Below are positions 1 through 7,346 of a DNA stretch of 8,027 bases, in pieces. The stretch spans positions 1 to 8,027 of the forward strand of contig JAGQQZ010000020.1 of assembly GCA_020425915.1 (NCBI GenBank). Reading direction: 5' to 3'. The DNA is from Planctomycetota bacterium (GTDB taxonomy: Bacteria > Planctomycetota > UBA1135 > UBA2386). Every line of letters begins with the position of its first letter. The stretch's first letter is position 1. Under the pieces are notes generated by a model, which did no database searches, was not told where the DNA came from, and was given only the letters and a program-made list of their open reading frames with translations. The position numbers were made by a program, and so were the translations under genes.

Positions 1-2777
1 ATCCCGATGCCGGCCATGACGTCGATCGAGCCGTAGAACAGGAACAGCGACCAGATCGCTCCGGTCAGCGCGAACGGCACCGTCACGAGGATCGCCGCGG
101 GCAACACGACCGACTCGAACAACACGCCCATCAGCATGAACACGAGCGCGACCGACAGGATCATCGCCTTGAACACCTCGCCGAGCTGTTCCCCGATCTT
201 GCCGCTCTCGCTCGCCTCGCTCCACGAGTAGCCGCGTGGGAGCGTGACGGCGGTCATCGTCTCGGCGAGTACGTCGGACATCTGCTTCGAACTGACCCCC
301 TCGGCGCGCTTGCCGCTGAGCTGCACGGCGGTGCGACCGTCGATGCGTTGGATGCGTTCGAGCGCGTGCTGGAATCGGATGTCGGAGAGATCGGCGAGCC
401 GTTGGAAGGTACCCGCCTCGGTCCAGACCTGGGTCTCCTTGAGGTCGACGAGTGACGGGTTGCGCTCCGAGTCGAACTGCGCGATCAATCGCACGTCGCC
501 CTCCGGATCCTCGAATCGCGTGAGCTCCATGCCGCGCAGTCCGGACGACATGATGCGGTTGAGGGTTTCCGGCGCGACGCCGAAGTCGCTCAACGCCTGA
601 CGGTCGACGCCGACGATGACCTCCTGGTTGCCCTCGACGCGGTCGATCTCGACCCGCTCGACCTCGCTGCGACGTCCGAGTAGGTCCGAGACGTCGAGTG
701 CGCACGCGGTCAAGTACTCGCTGTCGGGTCCGTAGAGTCGCAGCACGAAGTGGCTCGAGTTCTCGTCGTCCTCGCTCGTGCTGCCGCCGCCGCCTCCGCC
801 GCCGCGACTGCGCTCGCGCATCGTCAGCTCGACACCGGGTCGGCGCGGCCACGCGTCGCGGATGTCGTCGGTGAGCCCCGGGATGCGTTCGCGTGCTACG
901 GTCTCGTCGAGGATCAGGTCGAACCGCGCCGAGGTGCGGTCGAAGCGGACGGCGATGTTCTGGATGTGCCACGTCTCGCGATTCGCGAGCAGGAACTCCT
1001 CGTAGCCGCGAACCTCGTCCGATACGTCGCGCAGCGTGCGTCCGCGCGGCAGCTCCAGGTAGAGCGAGACGTCGCCGCCGCGGAACGGGCCGCCGCCCTT
1101 CTGGTGGAAGTCGAGCCGCGAGCCGATCGGGAACGCGGTCACGACGACCCCGATCAGCGCGATCAGCGCGAGCCAGCGGTGACGGAGTCCGAAGTCGAGG
1201 ATCCGCCGGTTCACCGCGACGAGCATCCGGACCGGGAGCAGCAGCGGCTTACGCTCGTGACGTGGCACGGCTGACTCACCGATGCCTGCGCCCAGATGGC
1301 GCATCCCCGACGGCAGCAGCAGGAGCGCGACGAACAGGCTGCCGAGCAGCGCGACCGACAGCGTCATCCCGAGCGCGGTGAGTGCCGGCCGCAGCTGCGT
1401 GTCGCTGCTCATGAACACGAGCGGCAGGATGACGACGACGGTCGTCAACGTCGCCATCGTGATCGCGAGCACGATCTCGCGCGTGCCTTGCACGGCCGCG
1501 TCGCGCATCCGCATTCCGGTCTCGCGCAGTCGTCGGATGTTCTCGAGCACGACGACCGAGTTGTCGACGACCATGCCGACGGCCAGCGTCATTCCCGCCA
1601 TCGTCAGGATGTTGAGCGAGCGACCGGCGAAGAACAGGTATGCCCCGGCGATCAGCAGCGCCAGGGGGATCGCGAGCGCGATCGCGATCGTCGCGCGGAC
1701 GTTGCGCAGGAACGCGAACAGCGCGATCAGCGCGAGCAGTCCACCCTGGATCGAGGTCTCGAGCAGGGTCTCGAGGCTCTTCTCGATCGTTTCGCCCTGA
1801 TCGAACAGCCGACGGAAACCGATCCCGGTCAGCTCGGGATCGGACTCCATCTCGTGCATGGCGTCGCGCACGGCGCGGCTCGCGTCGACCGGGTTCGAGC
1901 CTGCCGCGAGGCGGAGCACGCCGGTGTAGGCGAACTTCTGGTCGAAGCGGGCCAAGCTGTCGCGGACCGACGGCACGCGTTCGACGCGCGCGATGTCCTT
2001 GATCAGGAGCCCGGGGCGCACGGGGTAGTTCTCGATGTCCGTCTGCGAGTGGAACTTCGAGTCGACGCGCGCGAGGTAGCGGTGCTGCCCATCGTCGATC
2101 TCGCCGATCGGACGCGCGAAGTTGTCCGCGCTCAGGCGCCGGATCAACGCGCCGTAGTCGATGCGGTGGGCGATCAGCTTGTCGCGGTCGAACCAGATCC
2201 GAATGCTCTCGGCCAGCAGTCCCCAGATCTCGGCGCGGCCGACACCATCGACGCTCTCGAGTCGGGTGCGGACCACGCGGTCGATGCGGTCGTCCCAGGT
2301 GCGGTCGCGGTCCGGGGTGAGGATCTGGAAGAAGGCGAGCGGCGCCGAGTTGCCGTCTTCGCGCCAGGTGAAGTACTGGTCGACGCCGCGCGGCCATTCG
2401 AGCTTCGCGCGCTGCGCGCGGTCGCGGATCTCCGCGGCGGCCAGCATCAGGTCGGTGTCGGCGTCGATCTCGACCCGGAGGAACGCGGAGTCGGACTCCG
2501 CCGACGACCGGATCTCGGCGATGCCGGGGATCGTCCGGACCTGGGCCTCGAACGGCTTGAGGATCTGGTCCTCGACCTCGCGCGGCGTCATCGACTGGTT
2601 GACCGCGACCCAGACGTTGATGTTCGCCGACGCCATGTCCGCCGGCACGAGCCGCAGCGACAGCCGGGTGAACGCGAGCACACCGAGCGAACACAAGGTC
2701 AGCGCCACCATGAGCGTCAGCACCGGTCGGTCGACGAACAGGCTCAGCGGTCCCTGACGATCCGGGTCGGGTTTCAC
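1..2777 (-). CDS. Efflux RND transporter permease, second of a tandem pair (3' end cut by window edge)
   Basis: Inner-membrane proton-driven pump of the RND superfamily (AcrB/MdtBC-like); substrate unknown. It reads from a GTG at 2777 for 925 codons without a stop and leaves the window at base 1, so roughly the last 100 residues of a usual 1020-1090-residue permease (TM10-TM12) are missing. Visible parts: TM1 (about 18-38); first periplasmic porter/docking half (about 39-340); TM2-TM6 (about 343-489) with the TM4 motif GMVVDNSVVVLENI, where D405 matches AcrB D407 and N406 replaces D408; TM7 (about 534-550); second periplasmic half (about 551-866); TM8 and TM9 (about 868-913). A Gly7-acidic linker lies at residues 658-675. 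The GTG overlaps the upstream stop by 4 bases (GTGA). No clear Shine-Dalgarno is seen, and the next ATG (codon 23) would cut into TM1, so GTG is preferred. Family call is secure; HAE1-like substrate class is only inferred. Confidence 0.95.
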   Translation of the reverse strand, partial: MKPDPDRQGPLSLFVDRPVLTLMVALTLCSLGVLAFTRLSLRLVPADMASANINVWVAVNQSMTPREVEDQILKPFEAQVRTIPGIAEIRSSAESDSAFLRVEIDADTDLMLAAAEIRDRAQRAKLEWPRGVDQYFTWREDGNSAPLAFFQILTPDRDRTWDDRIDRVVRTRLESVDGVGRAEIWGLLAESIRIWFDRDKLIAHRIDYGALIRRLSADNFARPIGEIDDGQHRYLARVDSKFHSQTDIENYPVRPGLLIKDIARVERVPSVRDSLARFDQKFAYTGVLRLAAGSNPVDASRAVRDAMHEMESDPELTGIGFRRLFDQGETIEKSLETLLETSIQGGLLALIALFAFLRNVRATIAIALAIPLALLIAGAYLFFAGRSLNILTMAGMTLAVGMVVDNSVVVLENIRRLRETGMRMRDAAVQGTREIVLAITMATLTTVVVILPLVFMSSDTQLRPALTALGMTLSVALLGSLFVALLLLPSGMRHLGAGIGESAVPRHERKPLLLPVRMLVAVNRRILDFGLRHRWLALIALIGVVVTAFPIGSRLDFHQKGGGPFRGGDVSLYLELPRGRTLRDVSDEVRGYEEFLLANRETWHIQNIAVRFDRTSARFDLILDETVARERIPGLTDDIRDAWPRRPGVELTMRERSRGGGGGGGSTSEDDENSSHFVLRLYGPDSEYLTACALDVSDLLGRRSEVERVEIDRVEGNQEVIVGVDRQALSDFGVAPETLNRIMSSGLRGMELTRFEDPEGDVRLIAQFDSERNPSLVDLKETQVWTEAGTFQRLADLSDIRFQHALERIQRIDGRTAVQLSGKRAEGVSSKQMSDVLAETMTAVTLPRGYSWSEASESGKIGEQLGEVFKAMILSVALVFMLMGVLFESVVLPAAILVTVPFALTGAIWSLFLFYGSIDVMAGIG
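753..806 (-). other. Gly7-acidic low-complexity linker inside the second RND permease
   Basis: The codons encode Arg658, seven consecutive glycines (659-665), then STSEDDENSS (666-675). The DNA is a run of GGC with one GGA. By alignment by eye with AcrB, the linker falls at the boundary between porter subdomains PC1 and PC2, near the AcrB E673/T676 region that lines the proximal drug pocket. The matching stretch of the sister permease is about 13 residues shorter and has no such run. A flexible periplasmic loop is inferred. Confidence 0.75.
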
Positions 2778-5700
2778 GGCTTGCGGTCCACGACGGAGTA
2801 CACGGTGGGGATGACGACGAGCGTCAGGAGGGTCGAGGCCAGCAGGCCGGCGATGACCGTGATCGCCAGCGGAGCGCGCAGTTCGAGTCCCTCGCCCGTG
2901 CTGCCGACGATCGGCAGGTTCTGCAGCCAGCCGGTCAGGGGCAACAGGCCGAGCACGGTCGTCAGGGTCGTCATCAGCACGGGGCGCAGTCGGATCCGTG
3001 CGCCGCGCGCGATCGCTTCGAACTTGGCGACACCCTCACGCCGAAACCGGTTGATCTGGTCGACGAGGATGATCGCGTTGTTGACCACGATGCCCGCGAG
3101 CACGATCGCGCCGAGCAGGACGACGACCGAGATCGGAATGTTCAGCGCCTCGAGTACGAAGACGACGCCGACCAGCGCCAGGGGGAGCGAACAGAGGATG
3201 ATCAGCGGCTGGACCAGGCTCTCGAACTGGCTCGCCATGACGACGTAGACCAGGAACACCGCGAGCAGCAGCGCCATGGTCAGGCTGTCGAGCGAGTCGT
3301 CCATGTCGGCCTTCTGGCCGCCGATCCGCAGGTCGATCGCAGCGGGTCGAGGGACCGCGTCGATGACCTCCTCGATCCGCGTCTGGGTCGTGCCGAGGTC
3401 GAAGCCGATGACGGTCGCCTGGACCTCGGCGCCGCGCACGTTGCCGATCCGACGGATCTCGCTCGGGCCGTCGAGCCGGCGCACCTGGGCGATCGACGCG
3501 AGCGGGATCTCCGGCGAGCCGTTCGGGTTGACGTTGATCGCGAGCAACTCCGCGACCGTGCCGAGGTCGCGCTTCGCCATGCCGACCCGCATGTCGATCT
3601 TCCGTTCGCGTTCTGCGAAGCGCGTGGGCACGTCGCCGTGGACCTTGCTGCGGAGCAGGTCGGCGACCTGACCCGAGTCGAGTTCGAGCGATGCCATGCG
3701 TTCGCGATCGAGTCGGATCACGACCTCGGGGTTGCCGCGCTGCAGGGTGCTGCGCACGTCGCGTACGCCCGGGACGCGAGTCCGGATGGCCTCCTCGACC
3801 GACGCGGACACTTCGCGGAGCTCGATCAGGTCGCGGCCGAGGACCTCGACCGCGAGCGGTGCGGAGAACGTGAGCACGCTCGGCTGCGAGAAGCGGAACG
3901 ATTCGACCTCGGGCACGGCCTCGACGAGTCGGCGCACGTCCTCGCGCAGCTGCTCTTCGGCGGCGTGCAGATTCGTCGACGGCGCGAGCGTGACGAGAAT
4001 GCGCGCGGAGTGCTCGCCCTGGTCCGAGTCGTTGAGTTCCTGCTTGTCGACGCCGACCGCCAGGAAGGTCCGGGCGACGCCGTCGAATTCGCGGATCTCG
4101 CGCTCGATCGGTTCGACGACGGCGTCGGTCCGTTCGACGGTGGCGTCACGCGGCAGGAACAGGTCGACGTAGAGTTCGCCCTGCGAAACCTCGGGGAGCA
4201 GCTCGTTGCCGAGATGGGAGGTGCGACTCGCCGCCAGCCCGAGCAGCGCGACCGCGACCAGCAGCACGAGCCAGCGCAGCCGCAGCGCGCCGCCGAGCAG
4301 GACGCCGTACAGCGATTCGACGGCGCGGAACAGGGGGCCGGAACGCACGACCTTGTAGGTTCGTTCGGGTTCGCCGTCGGCCGGTGCGTTGCGGCTCGCG
4401 AGCATCGGGATCACGAACAGCGCGACGAGCAGCGACATCAACAGGCTGTACACGACCGTCAGGGATTGGTCGCGGAACAGCTGTCCGGCCATCCCGGTGA
4501 CGAACACGATCGGGAAGAACACGGCGATCGTCGTCAGTGTGCTCGCCGTGACCGCCGACGCGACGCGCGACACGCCCAGCACGGCGGCGTCCCGGATTCC
4601 GTGGCCGTCCTCGCGTGCGCGCGCGATCGACTCGAGCACGACGATCGAGTTGTCGACGAGCATGCCGACGCCGAGCGCCAGACCGCCGAGCGACATGACG
4701 TTCAACGAGATCTCGGACAGGAAGATCGGTGCGAAGCTCGCCGCGATGCTGATCGGGATCGACAGCGCGAGGATGATCGTGGACGAGATCCTGCGCAGGA
4801 ACAGGAAGATGATGCAGATCGCGAACGCACCGCCGATGACCGCGCTGTCGCGCACTTCGGCGACCGAGGTCTCGATGAAGCCGGACTGGTCCTGCAGCAG
4901 TTCGAGTTCGGCGCCGAACCCGCGTGTCAGCTGCGCGAGGAAGTCGGTCATCTGCCGGTGCTTGCGCTGCTTGGCGAGGTCGCGCCGATGCGCGGCGCCG
5001 TCGTCCTTCGCGCCGTCGGTCGACGAGTCGTCCGCCTCGGGTTCCGAGTCCTCGTCGGCGGTGGGGTGCGGGTCGTCGAGACCCGCGACGTAGGCGCGCT
5101 GGGCCGGCGTGCCGAAGGTCCGATCGCGGATCGCGTGCGCGAGCGCGACGATGTTGGCCTTCGCTTCCTTGTAGACGTCGATCAGTACGCACGGCTCGCC
5201 GTCGATCCGACTGATGACCTCCTTCTCCTTCGGGACCCGCGTCACGCGCGCGACGTCACGCAGCCGGATCACGCCTTCGTTGCGGCGATCGACGATGACG
5301 TCACCGACCTCGTCGAGGTTGCGGAACTCGCCGAGCGTGCGGACGAGGAATTCGGTCTTGCCCTCTTCGATCGTGCCGGCCGCGGTGTTGACGTTCTCCT
5401 CACGCAGCCGCGTGACGATCGTCGCGATGTCGAGGCCGAGCACGCCGAGCGCAGGCTCGTCGATCGAGATGCGGATCTCCTCCTCGTCGCCGCCGCGGAT
5501 CTTGACGGCCGCGACCCCCTCGATCTTCGCGAGTTCGCGCTCGAGCTCCTCCTCGGCGATGCGTCGCAGTTCGACGAGGTCGGCCTCGCCGGTGAGACCG
5601 AACGTCATGACCGGGTCGAGGCTGGGGTCGTAGCGCAGGACCAGTGGACGCTCCGCTTCGTCGGGCAGCCGGACGCGGTCGAGCCGCTCGCGGATGTCCG

Positions 5701-6055
5701 AGATCGCGAACACCATCTCGGTACCCCAGGTGAACTCGAGCACGACGTCGCTGACCTCGGCGCGACTGATCGAGGTCACGCGCCGGACGCCCTGCACGAC
5801 CGACACCTGGTCCTGGATCCGTTCGCTGACCCGCTCCTCGACGTCTTCCGGCGAAGAGCCGGGGTACTCGGTGCGGATCGTGACCGTCGGATACGCGATG
5901 TCGGGGAGTAGGTTGATCGGCAACTTGGACAGCCCGACCAGTCCGAACACGACCGTCGCGAGCACGACCATCGTGACCGCGACCGGACGCGTGGTCGTGA
6001 AGCGGTAGAACGAGCGCTGCGCGAGCTCGGTCTCCGCGGCCGGCGCTCCGCTCAC
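2774..6055 (-). CDS. Efflux RND transporter permease, first of a tandem pair (complete)
   Basis: Proton-driven inner-membrane exporter of the RND superfamily, 1093 residues, slightly long for the family. TM1 is about 24-43, followed by the conserved LPINLLPDIAYPTVTI segment. The first periplasmic half is about 45-400. TM2-TM6 are about 404-553, with TM4 motif GMLVDNSIVVLESI (D468 matches AcrB D407; N469 replaces D408). TM7 is about 593-610, the second periplasmic half about 611-920, and TM8-TM12 about 924-1089. TM10 reads GIVVNNAIILVDQIN, with N992 where AcrB has K940. This VDN/VNN pattern, as I recall it, is typical of the SwrC/YerP-like and other non-enterobacterial RND pumps. An acidic insertion occupies about residues 325-369. 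The start is GTG at 6055, overlapping the adaptor stop as GTGA, with GAGG seven bases upstream. It ends in YSVVDRKP, its TGA overlapping the next permease's GTG. Substrate cannot be assigned. Confidence 0.97.
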   Translation of the reverse strand: MSGAPAAETELAQRSFYRFTTTRPVAVTMVVLATVVFGLVGLSKLPINLLPDIAYPTVTIRTEYPGSSPEDVEERVSERIQDQVSVVQGVRRVTSISRAEVSDVVLEFTWGTEMVFAISDIRERLDRVRLPDEAERPLVLRYDPSLDPVMTFGLTGEADLVELRRIAEEELERELAKIEGVAAVKIRGGDEEEIRISIDEPALGVLGLDIATIVTRLREENVNTAAGTIEEGKTEFLVRTLGEFRNLDEVGDVIVDRRNEGVIRLRDVARVTRVPKEKEVISRIDGEPCVLIDVYKEAKANIVALAHAIRDRTFGTPAQRAYVAGLDDPHPTADEDSEPEADDSSTDGAKDDGAAHRRDLAKQRKHRQMTDFLAQLTRGFGAELELLQDQSGFIETSVAEVRDSAVIGGAFAICIIFLFLRRISSTIILALSIPISIAASFAPIFLSEISLNVMSLGGLALGVGMLVDNSIVVLESIARAREDGHGIRDAAVLGVSRVASAVTASTLTTIAVFFPIVFVTGMAGQLFRDQSLTVVYSLLMSLLVALFVIPMLASRNAPADGEPERTYKVVRSGPLFRAVESLYGVLLGGALRLRWLVLLVAVALLGLAASRTSHLGNELLPEVSQGELYVDLFLPRDATVERTDAVVEPIEREIREFDGVARTFLAVGVDKQELNDSDQGEHSARILVTLAPSTNLHAAEEQLREDVRRLVEAVPEVESFRFSQPSVLTFSAPLAVEVLGRDLIELREVSASVEEAIRTRVPGVRDVRSTLQRGNPEVVIRLDRERMASLELDSGQVADLLRSKVHGDVPTRFAERERKIDMRVGMAKRDLGTVAELLAINVNPNGSPEIPLASIAQVRRLDGPSEIRRIGNVRGAEVQATVIGFDLGTTQTRIEEVIDAVPRPAAIDLRIGGQKADMDDSLDSLTMALLLAVFLVYVVMASQFESLVQPLIILCSLPLALVGVVFVLEALNIPISVVVLLGAIVLAGIVVNNAIILVDQINRFRREGVAKFEAIARGARIRLRPVLMTTLTTVLGLLPLTGWLQNLPIVGSTGEGLELRAPLAITVIAGLLASTLLTLVVIPTVYSVVDRKP
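4949..5083 (-). other. Charged low-complexity insertion inside the first RND permease
   Basis: Residues about 325-369 start with an Asp/Glu-rich part (for example TADEDSEPEADDSSTDGAK, 332-350) and finish with a basic part (HRRDLAKQRKHRQ, 356-368). In AcrB the helix and strand on either side (around residues 300-325, PN2 subdomain) are joined by a loop of only a few residues, so about 45-50 residues appear to be extra. Reading frame and flanking homology are intact on both sides, so this is an in-frame insertion, not a frameshift. It should lie in the periplasm. Function is unknown. Confidence 0.8.
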
Positions 6056-7272
6056 GAGACGACCTCGACCGCCGCCTGGTCGCGCAGGTCGCGGTGACCG
6101 CTGATCACGACGACATCGTCGTCGCGCAGGCCGTCGACGCCGCGGTTCAGGACTTCGAGGTGGTCGATCTCCTCGAGACCCGGGTCGATCCGCAGTCGCA
6201 CGGCCTTGCCGCCACGGATCACGAACACGACCGACTCGTTGCGCTCGTTGAGCACGGCGGACTTGGGGACCATCGCGGCGTCGCGCGAGTCCTCGGTGAG
6301 GATGCGGGCGCGGACGAACATGCCCGGTCGCAGTTCGTGGGCGTCCGTCGCGGCGACGCGAATCCGAATCTTGAACGACCCGTTCGTCGCGTCGATGACC
6401 GGACTGACGACGTCGATCGAGGCATGGAACTCGCGGTCGGGCCAGGCGTCGGTCTCGAACACGACCTCGCTGGCGTCGCGGATCAGGCCGAGCTCGCGTT
6501 GCGGTCTCCGCAGGTAGGACACGAGTCGCGTCGGGTCGAGCACGACGAAGAGCTCGGTCGACAGACTGATCGTCTCGCCGCCGCGCACGAGCCTCGACTC
6601 GACGATGCCGTCGAACGGGGCGTGGATCGTGTGCTCGGACAGCTCGATCTTGGCGTCGTCGAGCTTCGACTGTCGCTCGGCGACCGTGTTCTTCGCGGCC
6701 TCGACCTCGAGCCTGGCCTTGCGCTCCTCGAACTCGGCGACGCGGAGCGCCTCGACCGCGGCTTCGACCGCGTAGCCGGACTCCTCGATCTCGCGTTCGG
6801 CGATCAGTCCCTCCGAGAGTTCGCGGTTGCGATCGTGGGTCGCCTGGGCGCGATCGCGCTCGACGCGCGCCTGGCCGACGCGGTGGGAGGACGCGTCCGA
6901 CTCGAGCTTGGCCAGGTCGAGACGTACTTTCGCGTCCTCGAGCAGGATCTCGGCCTGTCGCACCGCGGACACGGCCTCGCGGTCGTCGAGCCGCGCGAGC
7001 ACGGCGCCGCTCTCGACCTTCATGCCCTCGTCGACGAGGACCTCGACGACGCGACCGGTGACCTTGGACAGCACCGTGACGCGATGCTCCGCCTCGATGT
7101 AGCTCGTCGTCTCGACCGTGCGTCGGACGCTGCGCACCTCGACCGGTGCCGTGCGCACGAGCGTGGGCGGTGCCTGTTCGCTCGAATCCTTCTCGTCCTC
7201 CTTCGGCGAACCGCCGCAGGCGGTCAACGTGGCGGCGCAGATCAGGGCGAGACGGAGGGGAACCGAATGCAT
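6052..7272 (-). CDS. Efflux RND periplasmic adaptor subunit (membrane fusion protein), lipoprotein
   Basis: HlyD/AcrA-type adaptor linking the RND pump to an outer-membrane channel. With the ATG at 7272 it has 406 residues. A lipoprotein signal peptide ends in lipobox LTAC with Cys19 as the predicted lipidated residue, followed by GGSPKEDEKDSSEQ, a flexible tether. The first half-lipoyl motif is at about 71-97 (VTGRVVEVLVDEGMKVESG). A long charged alpha-helical coiled-coil hairpin covers about 98-213, with its turn near 152-158. The second half-lipoyl is at about 214-245 (HTIHAPFDGIVESRLVRGGE). A beta-barrel follows (about 250-325, ending LRPGMFVRARI), then the membrane-proximal domain with VPKSAVL (335-341). 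An in-frame upstream ATG at 7323 would add 17 residues including ESDD before the hydrophobic core and leave only 23 bases to moeA, so the shorter form is preferred; a GTG at 7281 is also possible. No strong Shine-Dalgarno is seen. It is first in the operon. Confidence 0.93.
   Translation of the reverse strand: MHSVPLRLALICAATLTACGGSPKEDEKDSSEQAPPTLVRTAPVEVRSVRRTVETTSYIEAEHRVTVLSKVTGRVVEVLVDEGMKVESGAVLARLDDREAVSAVRQAEILLEDAKVRLDLAKLESDASSHRVGQARVERDRAQATHDRNRELSEGLIAEREIEESGYAVEAAVEALRVAEFEERKARLEVEAAKNTVAERQSKLDDAKIELSEHTIHAPFDGIVESRLVRGGETISLSTELFVVLDPTRLVSYLRRPQRELGLIRDASEVVFETDAWPDREFHASIDVVSPVIDATNGSFKIRIRVAATDAHELRPGMFVRARILTEDSRDAAMVPKSAVLNERNESVVFVIRGGKAVRLRIDPGLEEIDHLEVLNRGVDGLRDDDVVVISGHRDLRDQAAVEVVS
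6063..6066 (-). promoter_or_regulatory. Ribosome binding site of the first RND permease
   Basis: GAGG on the minus strand, seven bases upstream of the GTG at 6055 and inside the last codons of the adaptor gene. It supports the GTG that overlaps the adaptor stop as the true start. Confidence 0.55.
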
Positions 7273-7346
7273 GAATTTCACGAGATCGTCGGATTCGGGG
7301 CGATTAGGTTTCGGCGAGCGCATCCCGTTCGCGGGTCGCGTTTGCC
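7273..7346. promoter_or_regulatory. Divergent intergenic region, likely promoters for the efflux operon and moeA
   Basis: These 74 bases separate the divergent starts and are the only place in the window where both promoters can lie. The half nearest the adaptor (about 7273-7311) is visibly richer in A/T than the rest of the window. Weak -10-like matches are CCTAAT on the minus strand (7308-7303) and GATTAG on the plus strand (7302-7307), but neither has a convincing -35. No clear operator palindrome was recognised and no regulator gene lies in the window. Individual promoter elements cannot be assigned. Confidence 0.5.

Noticed and set aside
1670..1740. Clusters of GCGATCGC-like palindromes and repeated cagcgcgatcagcgcgagc-type strings
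   Set aside because: They fall in TM-coding Ala-Ile-Leu stretches and follow from codon preference; not a HIP1-style or origin-type repeat array.
1276..2694. 472-residue open frame on the minus strand
   Set aside because: Another frame within the second permease gene; Arg/Ala/Pro-rich with no domain, whereas the frame starting at 2777 encodes the conserved RND protein.
1296..3248. 650-residue open frame on the plus strand
   Set aside because: It spans the junction of two real minus-strand permease genes and reads as low-complexity R/D/E/H-rich sequence; a frame shadow.
1559..4680. Near-repeated DNA around 1559-1585 and 4650-4676
   Set aside because: Both encode the conserved TM4 motif of homologous permeases, so protein homology explains it; it is not a mobile or regulatory repeat.
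3638..5911. 757-residue open frame on the plus strand opposite the first RND permease
   Set aside because: Antisense shadow of a high-GC gene: its product is dominated by D, R, E, V and A with no recognisable domain, while the opposite strand encodes an unmistakable RND permease.
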